Shown piece by piece: positions 37,601 to 49,600 of a DNA stretch of 64,000 nt (position 1 is the first letter of the stretch; each line of letters begins with the position of its first letter). Position numbers and translations under genes: made by a program. The notes under the pieces are model-generated. The model did no database searches and was not told the origin of the DNA. It saw nothing but the letters and a program-made list of their open reading frames with translations. Origin of the DNA: Stercorarius parasiticus (lineage: Eukaryota; Chordata; Aves; Charadriiformes; Stercorariidae); assembly GCA_013396915.1 (NCBI GenBank), contig VWZL01004338.1, forward strand, positions 146,375 through 210,374, in the 5' to 3' direction.

Positions 37601-40600
37601 CTACCCTGCATACTGAAGTCTTGAGAAGGCTCCCCTTCAACTTGCTGATGGAAGAGGGAACAAAATGCAACAAGGAAATGGTAGAGTGTTTTGGGGGGGA
37701 GCGGGAATCACGTGCTGGTCTCCCACTGTGAACAGAGTAATTCTATCTTTCAGACCTCTTTGGCATTCAAGTAAGTAGATCAGCAGAACATATTTCAAAG
37801 GCAACTTGCATCATGAGCTGGGCATATACCATGTCTGCTAGTACAGATATAAATTTTGATGTTGCTCCTGTTGCAGCATTTCGTGTGGCAATAAGCAAGG
37901 TTTTAAAGTTCATTTACTTACCAGGAGAGGAACTGGCAACAGAACAACCTTACAACTCAGCTGCCTGGGGTCAGTAGAACACTACGGCCACACAGCTCAC
38001 TTTCTAGCTGCAGAGCAACATTGAGGAGGGCAGACGTAGCTCGTCATAATCTAGACTTTGGCGTGTCAGCTGCCTAAGTCAATTTGAAGGCCTCACTTGC
38101 CCTTAAGATCATTTCAAGCTAATGTAATCTTTCTTGCTCTTGAACTTTTTGGGGTACAAAATTGTACGTTCTCTCTATTGCAAGAGAGATCATTCTCAAC
38201 AAGATGCTTGAATTGCTTTGTCCTCTTTACTGTTGTGTGGCCTCATCAACTGCTATTACATGACTATTTGCAACCTGTCTAGTCCATGTGATGTATAACC
38301 AGGCTGTCCTCGAACAATCTTTTTTTGTTCCAATACATGTTTTTTATTATCAGATGGTCCACTAATGGCTGTTTGGTGTTGGCAGCTTTGTTTTCCTCTT
38401 CCAGATTCTCCCATTATTTATTTATTTTGTTCTTTCCTTTTGTTTCTGTCCTACCAAGAGGCAGGATAGAAGCATGAAGAAGGTGGTAAGTACCAGCACA
38501 ATTGTGCTACCAGTCAAACATTTTGGGAGAAGCCATCATCCAGCATGCATGAGCTTTTCTGTACATGGCATCCTTCTGTTTAAAAGGGTTCTTTCATAAT
38601 ATAGAGGCCTCACCTTCAACAATAACCTCTATTCCATGGCTCACAGTGGAAAAATTGTCCTCTATTGCTTGACAACGATAACATCCACTGTCGTTCTGAT
38701 GAGCTGAGAAAACCTCCAAAGTAAACATGTTGGACTCCCACTGCGCTTTGCCCTCCTTCAGTGGCACACATGTATCCACCTCCACCTTGCACCACCGCAT
38801 GACTGGCTTTTTCTTGCAGTAACGAACTGGACAACGTATAATCAAAGAGTTCCCGACATTAATTTTGTACTGGGAGTGTCTGTTAACTTGAATTTCAACT
38901 AGACAATTGGTGGCATTAAATCCTGGAAGAGAAGGAAAACATAACAAAAATCATGAAGAAGTCTGATATATACTCCCCATAACACTAATCACAGATTCTT
39001 TTCTCTCTCATTACTCAAGAATTCCTTTGTCTACTTGCAGCAGATGTGATCTCTATATGGGACAGGGATAGCAGGTAACATCAAAGCTATTTGTTCTTTC
39101 ATTTTTAGTTAAAATGCACTTTCTCCCTGTGATACGAATTTTCCCCTTTTTTCTATGTCTCAGTCAAGTTAGAAATTTAATAGTTTAGAAAGAAAACACT
39201 TAAAATATGCATAGCGCATTTTCCTGTGTTGGCCTTTCCACAGACCTTTTCTGTTACTTTTACATTTACTTCAGATTATTGTTTACTTCACAATTCTTGT
39301 TAACACAGAAGTAAAGGCTTTTCTTTGGTAGAGTTTTTAATAATTGTAATATTGAAAAGAATTCTGTTTAATGCAAATAATCCTTATGCTTATTTTTTAA
39401 TTTTTTTTATGTTTTGTTAAAGTCAGTGTTCAAGCTATGGTATGTCTCCATAACTCTGGGTCTTGGTATTGAATATCCTGACCTTTTATAAAAGATTCAT
39501 GTTTCTTGTAGTGCTTTATTTTTCTGACTAAGTCAAAGTAACAAAAACTATGTGATACCCATGTGCTCCCTAATTCCCTACCTTGTCTTACGGTACAGTG
39601 CTTGTGCACTGAAGAGAGTGGTTGCTTGCAAGTCCAGAGAAAGAAATCTTATATATGTCTCTATCTTCTCATTGATAGAGGAGAGCAAAAAAAATGAAGT
39701 ATGTTGAAGGTGAGTTTTGTAGGGAGGAGAAATGTGTAGGGGAGGAAAAAGCAGGGTGAGGAGCAGAGGGTTCTGTCTGTCAGTAGCCAGTGCTGTTTCG
39801 AGGGTTGGAGCCTCTGGGTCCCCAGGCAGCCAGTAACTGCAACACCAAACGCCTCCTCTCCACCATCAGCCAGGATTTCATATGCACGTGATATAGTAAT
39901 CCTTGTGAATACCTTGATAGTATATACAAGAGCTTGGGATGGCCAGATTAACAGTTTTCATTTATGACATCTAGTTTGCACACCTTTTCTCTACAAATCT
40001 CAGACTACTCCACACCATAAATTGTAGAGCACTCAGTAATACTGAGTTTTGCGCATAAGTGTTTTCATTGCCCTCATTATAGCAGAGATAACATTTTGCT
40101 GCTGTTGATTTTTTGGTTTACTCTCTTTAACTTGACTTTGGGAATAGATGTCTGAAAATTAGGTGGCACTCATCTGCCTCTAAATCTAAATCTTTAATAT
40201 TGTTCTCATTTTGCCCTATCAAATATGCCTTACGTTGCTTGAAGGGAAGGGAAAAAAGGAGAGTTTATGGCCATTGGCAAAATGGGCAGGCCACTCAGGA
40301 AGGCTACAAAGATGTTGTAAGGCTATGTAGGGAGAAAATTAGGAAGGCCAAAGCCCAACTAGAACTTAACCTGTCTTTGTATGTTAAGAACAATAAAAAA
40401 AGTTTCTGTAAATACATTAGTAACAAAAGGACGACTTGGGAGAATCTCCGTCCTCTATGGGGTGAAAGTGGTAACATAGTAACAAAGGATGAGGAGAAGG
40501 CTGAGGTACCTAATGCCTTCTTTGCCTACTTCCTTAGTAGTAGAGTCGGTTGTTCCCTGAGTACCCAGAGCCCTGAGCTAGTAGATAGGGGCAGGGAGCA

Positions 40601-43600
40601 GAATGAAGCCCCCGTAATCCAAAGGGAGATGGTAAGGGACCTGCTCCAACACCTGGACGTACACAATGGGATAGGATCCACCCAAGGGTACTGAGGGAGC
40701 TGGTGGCAGTGTTCACCGAGCCACCTTCCTTCATTTACCAGAAGTCCTGGCAAAACGGGGAGGTCCCAGATGACTGGCATCTAGCAAATGTGATGCCCAT
40801 CCACAAGAAGGGCCAGAAGGATGATCTGTGGAACTACAGGCCTGTCAGTCTGACCTCGGTGCCTGGCAAGGTCATGAAACAGATCACCCTGAGTGCCACT
40901 ATGTGGCACATGAAGGACAACCAGGTGATCAGGCCCAGTCAGCATGGGTTCATGAAAGGCAGGTCCTGCTTGACAAACCTGATCTCCTTCTGTGACAAAG
41001 TGACTCATTTGGTGGATGAGGAAAGGGCTGTGGACGTTGTTTACCTGGACTTTAGTAAGGCCTTTGATACAGCATCCCACAGCATCCTCCTGGAGAAACT
41101 GGATGCCCATGGTTTGGATGGGAGTACTCTATGCTGGGTTAAAAAATGGCTGGAGGGCCGGGCCCAGAGAGTGGTGGTAAATGGAGTTAAATCCAGTTGG
41201 TAGCTGGTCATGAGTGGTGTTCCCCAGGGCTTGTTACTGGGGCCAGTTCTGTTTAATATCTTTATCAATGATCTGGACGAGGGGATTGAGTGTGCCCTCA
41301 GTAAGTTTGCAGATGGCACCAAACAAGGTGGGAGTGTTGATCTGCTTGAGGGTGGAAAGGCTTTGCGGAGGGATCTGGACAGGCTAGATCGATGGTCCGA
41401 GGCCAATGGTATGAGGTTCAACAAGGTCAAGTGCCAGGTCCTGCACTTGGGTCACAACAACCCCATGCAGTGCTACGGGCTTGGAGAAGGGTGGCTGGAG
41501 AGCTGCCTGGCAGAAAAGGACCAGGGAGTGTTGGTCAACTGCCAGCTGAATATGAGCCAGCGGTGTGCCCAGGTGGCCAAGAAGGCCAACAGCATCCTGG
41601 CCTCTATCAGGAACAGTATGGTAGGTAGGACCTGGGAAGTGATCATCCTCCTGTGCTCAGCACTGGTGAGGCCCCACCTCCAGTACTGTGTTCAGTCTTG
41701 GGCTCCTCACCACAAAAAAGACATTGAGGTGCTGGAGCGGGTCCAGAGAAGGGCAACGAAGCTGGTGAAAGGTCTGGAGAATAAGTCTTATGAGGAGCAG
41801 CTGAGGGAGCTGGGATTGTTTAGCCTGGTGAGAAGGAGGCTGAGGAAAGACCTTATCGCTTTCTACAACTCCCTGGAAGGAGGTTGTAGTGAGGTGGAGG
41901 TTGATCTCTTCTCCCAAGTAACAGGCAATAGGACAAGAGGAAATGGCCTCAAGTTGCACCAGGGGAGGTTTAGACTGGATATTAGGAAAAATTTTTACAC
42001 TGAAAGGGTTATTAAGCATTGGAACAGGCTGCCCAGGGAAGTGGTTGAGTCCCCATCCTGGAGGTTTTTAAAAGACGGCTAGACATAGCGCTTAGAGATA
42101 TAGTTTACGGATGGTTTTTGTCAGAGTTAGGTTGATGGTTGGACTAGATGATCTGAAAGGTTCCTTCCAACCTAGACAATTCTATGATTCTATGATTCTA
42201 TGAAATTGAGGAAGAGGCTATTCACTGTAAGGCTGTTATTTGCAGCTACTGCACAAAATTGTGGTCTCTGATGTGTCTCTGCCATGTGCCATAGAGAAAT
42301 ACATCTGCTTACAGGACTTGGCATCCTGGGAAGTTTCTGCTTTGAGGGGTCCAAATCTGAAATCATTCTTGTACACCAATCTTCCATTAGTCGGGATGGC
42401 TTTAAATAAGGATTGAAGTGGGATGAGTAGAGTGGCAAAAGCACACAGGTAAGAAACTTGGACAAGGACTTTAAAATTGGTCCTTGCAGAAGAGGCAAGT
42501 AGAGGAAATTCAGATAATTTGGATGGAGATGAGAAAATGAACAAGGAGAACTATAGCTCTGGGTACAAACAGTGTCTTTTTACTAATGAAAAAAGTCTGG
42601 ATAAAACCCAAGAGGAACTAAAAGCCTAAATTCATTCAATATCCCTAAGAAGAGAAGGAAGGAGAGCAGCAGAATAAAAATAGTTTGGGTTAGCAAAGAA
42701 AGCTTTAGGGAGTTTGAAGACCTTGGAGGTAAGAACTCATCAGATGTAAATACAAAGGAAAAGGACATAAAAAGAGCTGGTGGTCCATCCAATAAATTAT
42801 GGAGTACAAGCACTAAGTGTCTACACTGTAGCAGTGCAGTAAAAGACTGTCTTGGCTAAATCATGAGCAAGCCTTTCACAGAGACAAGAAGGAAGCCTCC
42901 AAAACCATACAGAAGGTCAGGTTATTGAGGAGGGACATAAAAGAACTGAGCAACATTGGAAAAGTTATGCCAGAGGATGAGATGCACTTAGGAAAACACA
43001 TAAAGTGTAAGTACATTGATTGTAAAACTAAGAAAATATTAGTTCAATAGTTAGGGGAGAGAGAAAGCTATCAATAGATTTCCAGCAGTATATTAGATTT
43101 ACCAGATAAATCAGAGAAGTTATTTGTAAAAAGGCAAGCTTAGTTCAAGAAGATATACAGGAGACACGTGATAATCTTCTTGTTCTGCTAAGGACTGGTA
43201 AGCGTACCGAGGTCTTGTCCAGTCTTTTGCACTGCTTTTCAAGAACAAAGGGGGGCAATGATTGCAGTCTCTCCAAGTTGTAAAGAAGACAGAAAATATG
43301 ATGAACATGATAAGAAGGCCATAAAGGAAAGCTTGAAATTCTTGGGGTTGTTTCACTTAAAGAAAAGCAATGAGAGGAAAGGACATAATAAAAACCTGTA
43401 AAGACATAAAAGAAGAATGAAATAATCTGCTTTTTCATGTTTCTGTTAGGTATGGGGAGAAATAACGGGCTAAAAGAGAAGTAAGGAAGGTTGATTACAT
43501 AGTTTGAAAAACTTCCTAACTGAAAACAGTATACTGGAACTGGTTTCTGTGGAAGCTTGGAGTTCGAATCACTGGCAGCCTTGAGGACTATCCTAGACTG

Positions 43601-46600
43601 ACATCTGTCAGGATAGCGTACCCGAATTTACCTTCTAACCTGTCAGTGTATGTAGTCATGTAGACAAGTTCACGGACATTGGGTCCATAAATGAGTACTG
43701 AAAGGACTTGGGAAAGCTGTACATGCTGACATCCCCAGTGCAACTATTCCATTGCCGGGGGGCCAGGAGGGCAACGGACCACAGAAAGTGGCCATGCTCA
43801 TGTGCTCTCCCTGAACAGCTTTTCTTCTTGCTGCTGACAGAGAAAGAGCCGTGATCTTAGGCAGTATGCCATTTCATGTCCACCGATACACAAGATACGC
43901 TCATGATCCACTTTCTGCCGCAGCATTGCCTCAATAGTAGCTCCTGATTATAAATAAATATATGGTGTACAGGAAGAGATATTCTCCCAGGGACCATCCA
44001 TCTGGATGTGGTAGAATAGCAATGTATTTAATATAACATTGTATAATATTTAATGTGAATAAAATAATTAAATGTAGTATTATGATATTAAATACACATT
44101 ATTTTTTTTTATTGCAATGTATATGACATGGCAAATATATTGCAAAAGAAACAGCTCTAACGTGTAGAGCCTGGCCATGTTCACAAGATAGAATTTAGGT
44201 GTTAGGTCAATATGACCTGGCCAGTCATCCAGTCCCTTTTCTGCTCCCTGGAATGGGATCATTCTGAAAGACGTATTTTACTTATGAAGTGGGATCACTT
44301 GTCTTTCACTTAGACTCTTCTGTCTCCGATTAGAAGAAAGCATGATTTGGTTTCCGGCAAGTAGGTCATATCTACTTTGGTCATACCACAGTAGCAGCAC
44401 ATGGTTATCAGTAGTCTGAAAAGGGAAACTAAGCTCAAATTAGAACGTAGAGGTCTCAATTATTTAAGCAATGATTGCCAAATGATAACGCTGAAGATAA
44501 CACTTCAGGATGTATCTATAAAGCTCAGATTTTTCCCTGATAGCAGCCTTCTTTCTAATATAATCCTATGTAACAGGTATTTCCAGAAGGATATGGAGGT
44601 CTCTGTAGAACAGATATTTTCCGACGTCCTTCATCTAATTGTGTTATCATATAGTTTTATCTTTTTCAAAATTCTCTTTTAGAAAAAAAAACCAAAACCA
44701 AACAAAACCAAAATAACAATAACAAAAACCCCAAAACAAAACCCAAAACTTTTCTAGAAGGTCCAAAAAGTCCACTTTCTCTCGCAGTTTTAAAACAGAT
44801 TTCAGTGACGCTCTCTCATTCAGCATTGTTATTAACCAGGGAGAGAGAAGAGAATTGTTGTCCCTCTTTCATTCTTATCTTTTTCCAGTGCAGGGTTGTC
44901 ATGTTTTCCTTGATTTTGAATCATGTGGTGCTTTTACAACAAAGTATATGTCACTGCCCACTGTCACTTCTGGAAGAATCACCTGATCAGCATTGAGCAA
45001 ACTTTGTATATCCAACAGCATTCACTTGGGACAGGGTTACTAATCCTCATGAATTCAGATGAACATTAGTTGTGTAGGTAGATGGAAAGGAAAATGTCTT
45101 ATCAACGTTAAATACTGCTCTGAAGAAATTATTGTCTTGCACTGGTCAGTGTAACCTAGAGAAACACTCAGTGGCAGAACCTCCCAGAGGGAGGGAACAG
45201 GGGTGACACTGGGTGCACAGAAAGTTTTGCATTATCCTCCAGCTACATCCTGAGTGGGAATATAGACGTCTCCTGAGCAGAAGCCTTACTGAGGTCTGGA
45301 GACACTTCGAGAGTAGTTTTTGTGCAGCCCTTGCTCTGTAGGTGAAAGGTATAAGCAGTTCAAGTGTTATATGTTTGCACCGATATCACAGCAAGAAACT
45401 TCCCTCCATACAACTTCCTGCACTACTACCAATTAAGTCATAAGGAGCTATTCCACTGCTAACACTCGATTACAATTTGTTTTTTAAAAAACCAGTTCCA
45501 CTGGCATTGACATTACTTGTATTACTTTTGCTCATATAGTATGTTTTTAAGAGAGTTCAAATAAAACGTGCTAGTACGTCTCTCAGTCTGGTGAGCTGCA
45601 ATACTGTTTCTGCTTTTTTCCCAAAGCCCTGTGCCAACATGTGCCACAGTTTTCCTCCTTCATCTTCTGGTGGTGATCATTCACTTACTAGTATAATTCC
45701 AATATAATCAGGCCTGGCTAAATTGTTTCCAGAGCAACATTTCCTGCCATCAAGTGGGCCTGACTCCAATACCCTTACTTTCTCCAAAGGGTTACCTATG
45801 GAATATGCCACTGAGCTTTGGGAACTGCATGTAGGAAAACTTGTACTGCACTTGCTACCCAGCCCACTAATGTCACCACCCATCCATGATTTCTAAGCAG
45901 TAGAGCTCTTCTGCCCCACTGACCTTCAGAGGTGCTTTCGGATAAAGTTTGCATGACACCAGTCTACACACACCTGTTAGCTCTTAGCCTCCATTTCTAG
46001 CTGCTGATGCGGGTAAAAGAGTTAGGCAGCCTGCTGTTAATTAACCCTAGCATACAAATCCTCTTCCTCTTTTCCCTTAAAACAAATGGGGGTTGAGGCT
46101 AGTGGGTTTCATTTGGTCTTCCATTTCCTTTGGTTTATAGTGACTTTTTTTTTTCTCCAGTGTAGCTATAGACTTAGTAGGAGAAGTTTAGCTTACTGAA
46201 AATTAATTTGATTCTCTGAGTTAACGTTTGTGGATTCCCTTGGAAGAAGCCTGTGGGTGCTAGGTAAACACAGCCATTTTATTCAGTGATTTTTTCTTTA
46301 ATTTTATTTTTTTTTCCATGTCAATGAAACAGAGCAATCTTAAACTTCCTAACCAGGAGATATACAAGCTACTGCTTGCCTTTCAGTGTGTATGAGAATT
46401 TGTAGACTGTTCTCAGAGCCTCCAAAAGGGCATTCCTTTCAGAGGCTTAAAGCAGTCGGACTTTAGGCTATGCTTAAATTTTTTTTTTTTTTAATTGTTA
46501 CAAGACATTGCTTGGAGCATAAAAAATAATCACAGTTGCTTTTGTATGTTTCTGTGACTTGTTAATGACTGATGGTTGAATGACTTGAGTTTTGGATTTT

Positions 46601-49600
46601 CAACTTTTTGCTAAGAAGAAACATAGTCCTTGGTAAATGTTATTAGTCATCAATTTGTGGACCTTCTAGAACAGTATCACCAGAAAAGATGAACAAGTAA
46701 GAGTTAAACATTTTCCTCAGGTTTTGGGAAATTCTTAGTTTGAATTATTTTGCACTTCAATAACTAAATATGTGGGCTAGGGAAAGCCTTTTCCTATAAT
46801 CCAGCCTTTTTTTTTGCTAGTAATTAAGTGTGGGAATTCATAATAAACATGCCTTGAAATCTCTAGTTAACCTTTCCTCTCTCCCAAATCATACTTCATT
46901 TGGCAAGAAACTTTAAGTGGACAAAAAGCTGTGGAGAAAATCCTTTTAAAAACAAAAATATTTGGGACAGTTTTTATATAGAATAAAATAATTAAGGCAA
47001 ACTTTTAAATTATCTTTCACAGATTTCCTGTAAAGGCCATTTGGCAGGAATAGGTGTCAGTGAAGATTTGGGATTAAATAACAATATGAACCATAACATC
47101 CTAGAGAATGAGGGATGTCTTCATTTTAAACGGGGGAAAAAAAAAAACAATGCACCTGATAGAGAGAACCTTTTCTGTTCATTGGTTGCCATTAGAAAGA
47201 CAAACATGACATAAACTTCAGTTAATGAATAAGCACTTACATGGCTTGACATGCTTTTCCTGAGACAGTGTGTATCTTAACTTTTCTCTATCTGCTGTCT
47301 CCTGTGGCTCATGAGTAGTCAATGGCAAAGACACTGTCTGCCAATTATATTCTACCAGTGCAAGTGCTTTCTGAAATAAATTTAATTACCCTGTCTTTAA
47401 TGTTGTTATGAGCTGAGACCTGAAACCAGCTACAAAGTCTTATACTGAGTCTTAAGTTTTGAATGTCACATATAAGGGTGGTCATGATGAATATCTGAAT
47501 GTGCAGTTTTCAAGAGGGTAAAAGAATCTATAACATACGGAAGCTTTATATATCAGCTTCAAACTTATGCTCCTTGGTAAGATTCAGATTGACTGAAAAG
47601 GCGTTTCCTTTTAGATCACTTGAGTGTGTTCCTGAAGAGGCTGTGGTGAGCCAGGCTCTATTGCATCAAGAATTAATTTGCACAGGTAAGGAAAATCTTC
47701 TGTGCACTGTACTGCCAGGATAAGGATTTCAAATGAAAGCATGTGTTCCGTAACTTGTACAATAGAATCACAGAATGGTTTGGGTTGGAAGAAACCTCAA
47801 AGATCATCTTGTTCCCGCCCCCCCATCCTGGGCAGGGACACCTCCCACTAGACCAGGTTGCTCAAAGCCCCATCCAGCCTGGCCTTGAACACTTCCAGGG
47901 ATGGGGCATCCACAGCTTCTCTGGGCAACCTGTTCCAGTGCCTCACCACCCTCGCAGTAAATAGGGAAATACCTATGACTACTTTCTTTTATGAAAAACA
48001 ATTTTAACTTTTTTCTCATTCTCATGTTCTAGAAAACATAGTCATGACATGGCTCGTTAGGCAAACAAGAGAGGTTTAAAGGAGATGGCTTTCCATTTAC
48101 CTAATTCAACCCAGTAGTAGAGAAATAAGAGCTAAAAATTCAGCCTTCTGATCTTTGAATTATAAACAGTATCATTCACACCTGGTCACGTAAGAACTGA
48201 GAACAACTCCAGTAAACTAGGGCTTACTGATTGAAAATTCTGAGACATTTGTTTTCAAAAGGATTTATCTTTACTTTGTTTTTCCCTCTCTCCTCACAGT
48301 TTTGAATCCTATGTTTGGGTCAGTCTGTGAACACAGGGAAGCATTAGTAATGGTTTTAACTCGGGTCCAATGCTCTATAGAAAGTTTCTGATTAGGGTCA
48401 TAGCACAAAAACTACACCAGAAAGTATATTGATTTGTTGGGGTTTCATGTTTAACACTGAGATCGTTATGACTTTCTTAATTTTAACAACAAAAAAGGGA
48501 ACTGACTGTGAGGAGAACTCATGGAAAAATACGCTGCCTTCTGGAATTTAGGTAAGGTGTACTTAGAAAGAGAAGCACTTCAGAAGACATATGAATTGCT
48601 ACCTGGATAGGCCTTTTTCAGAATTCTCCCAGCTTCAGAGAAGTCTTTTCAAGGAAAGATGTAAAATTTTATTTTAGTCATTTTACATATTTATATCACA
48701 ATTTGGATTTTTCAAAGCATGTCATTTTGGTAATAGAAACTTAATTTTAGTCTTTTTCATTTAATTTTTCCCATGTCAACTTAAAGATACAGTAACGTGC
48801 TTTTTCTGTTTACTTGGTGTACAATGAAGGATTTTCTGGGTTTCTTGTTTTTCTGGGTTTTTTTGTTTGTTTTTTTTTTTTCTGGCAACGGTAGTATTTC
48901 TAAAGCTGACCTGCTTGCTGAGGTAGCTGATGGAGAGTTGCAATATTTTTTAACTATTCTTTGATGAAAGCTGTGTAAGTGCAGAAAACATGCCTTTCTA
49001 TTCTGACGACTGAAACTTGAAGATGGAACATTTCTGGTTAGCTGAACATTAGCACCATGCAGGGTATCCCACAAGAAGGTCTAAGAGCAAGGTGTTATTT
49101 GAGCAGAGAACTGTGTCCACCATCAGTGGGCACGTGTGTGTGTACTTAGGTACCAGCTGGGGCTTCTTGGAGCAAGGGGATGTTTGCTGGGTTTTCTGTT
49201 GTTTGCGATGAAACACTTTACTTTGTGTATGCTGTCCAGACAGCAACAACCACTCTTTGTGAGACTGGGTGGGAACAACCTGTTCTTTAGTGTTAGAAAG
49301 AAGACAAGGTCTAACAGGACTAAAATTATTGGGTTGAGGGGGAAGAAAGTCCTTCTGGTTGTGACTTAGCAGAAACAAGCTTATTTTTCCTTCCCTAATC
49401 TAGAAAAGATTTGCTGGTTATTGACTTTGTGTGTGAAATCTGAGTGATAACCGTGTTAGGAGTAAGGAAACTTTGGATAGATTTGTAACATACAAAGCTT
49501 AAATAAGTTGGCTTCAATTTTCAGCTTACTTCAAACCCAAATATAAAGCAAACAAGCTTGGAAAACTTAGGGCGAAAATGTAAATACATTAAAAACACAT

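Noticed and set aside
43370..43610. Possible ancient CR1 fragment (GAGAGGAAAGGACATAATAA to CTGTGGAAGCTTGG)
   Set aside because: Word order resembles an old CR1 3' region, but the similarity is too weak to call by eye.
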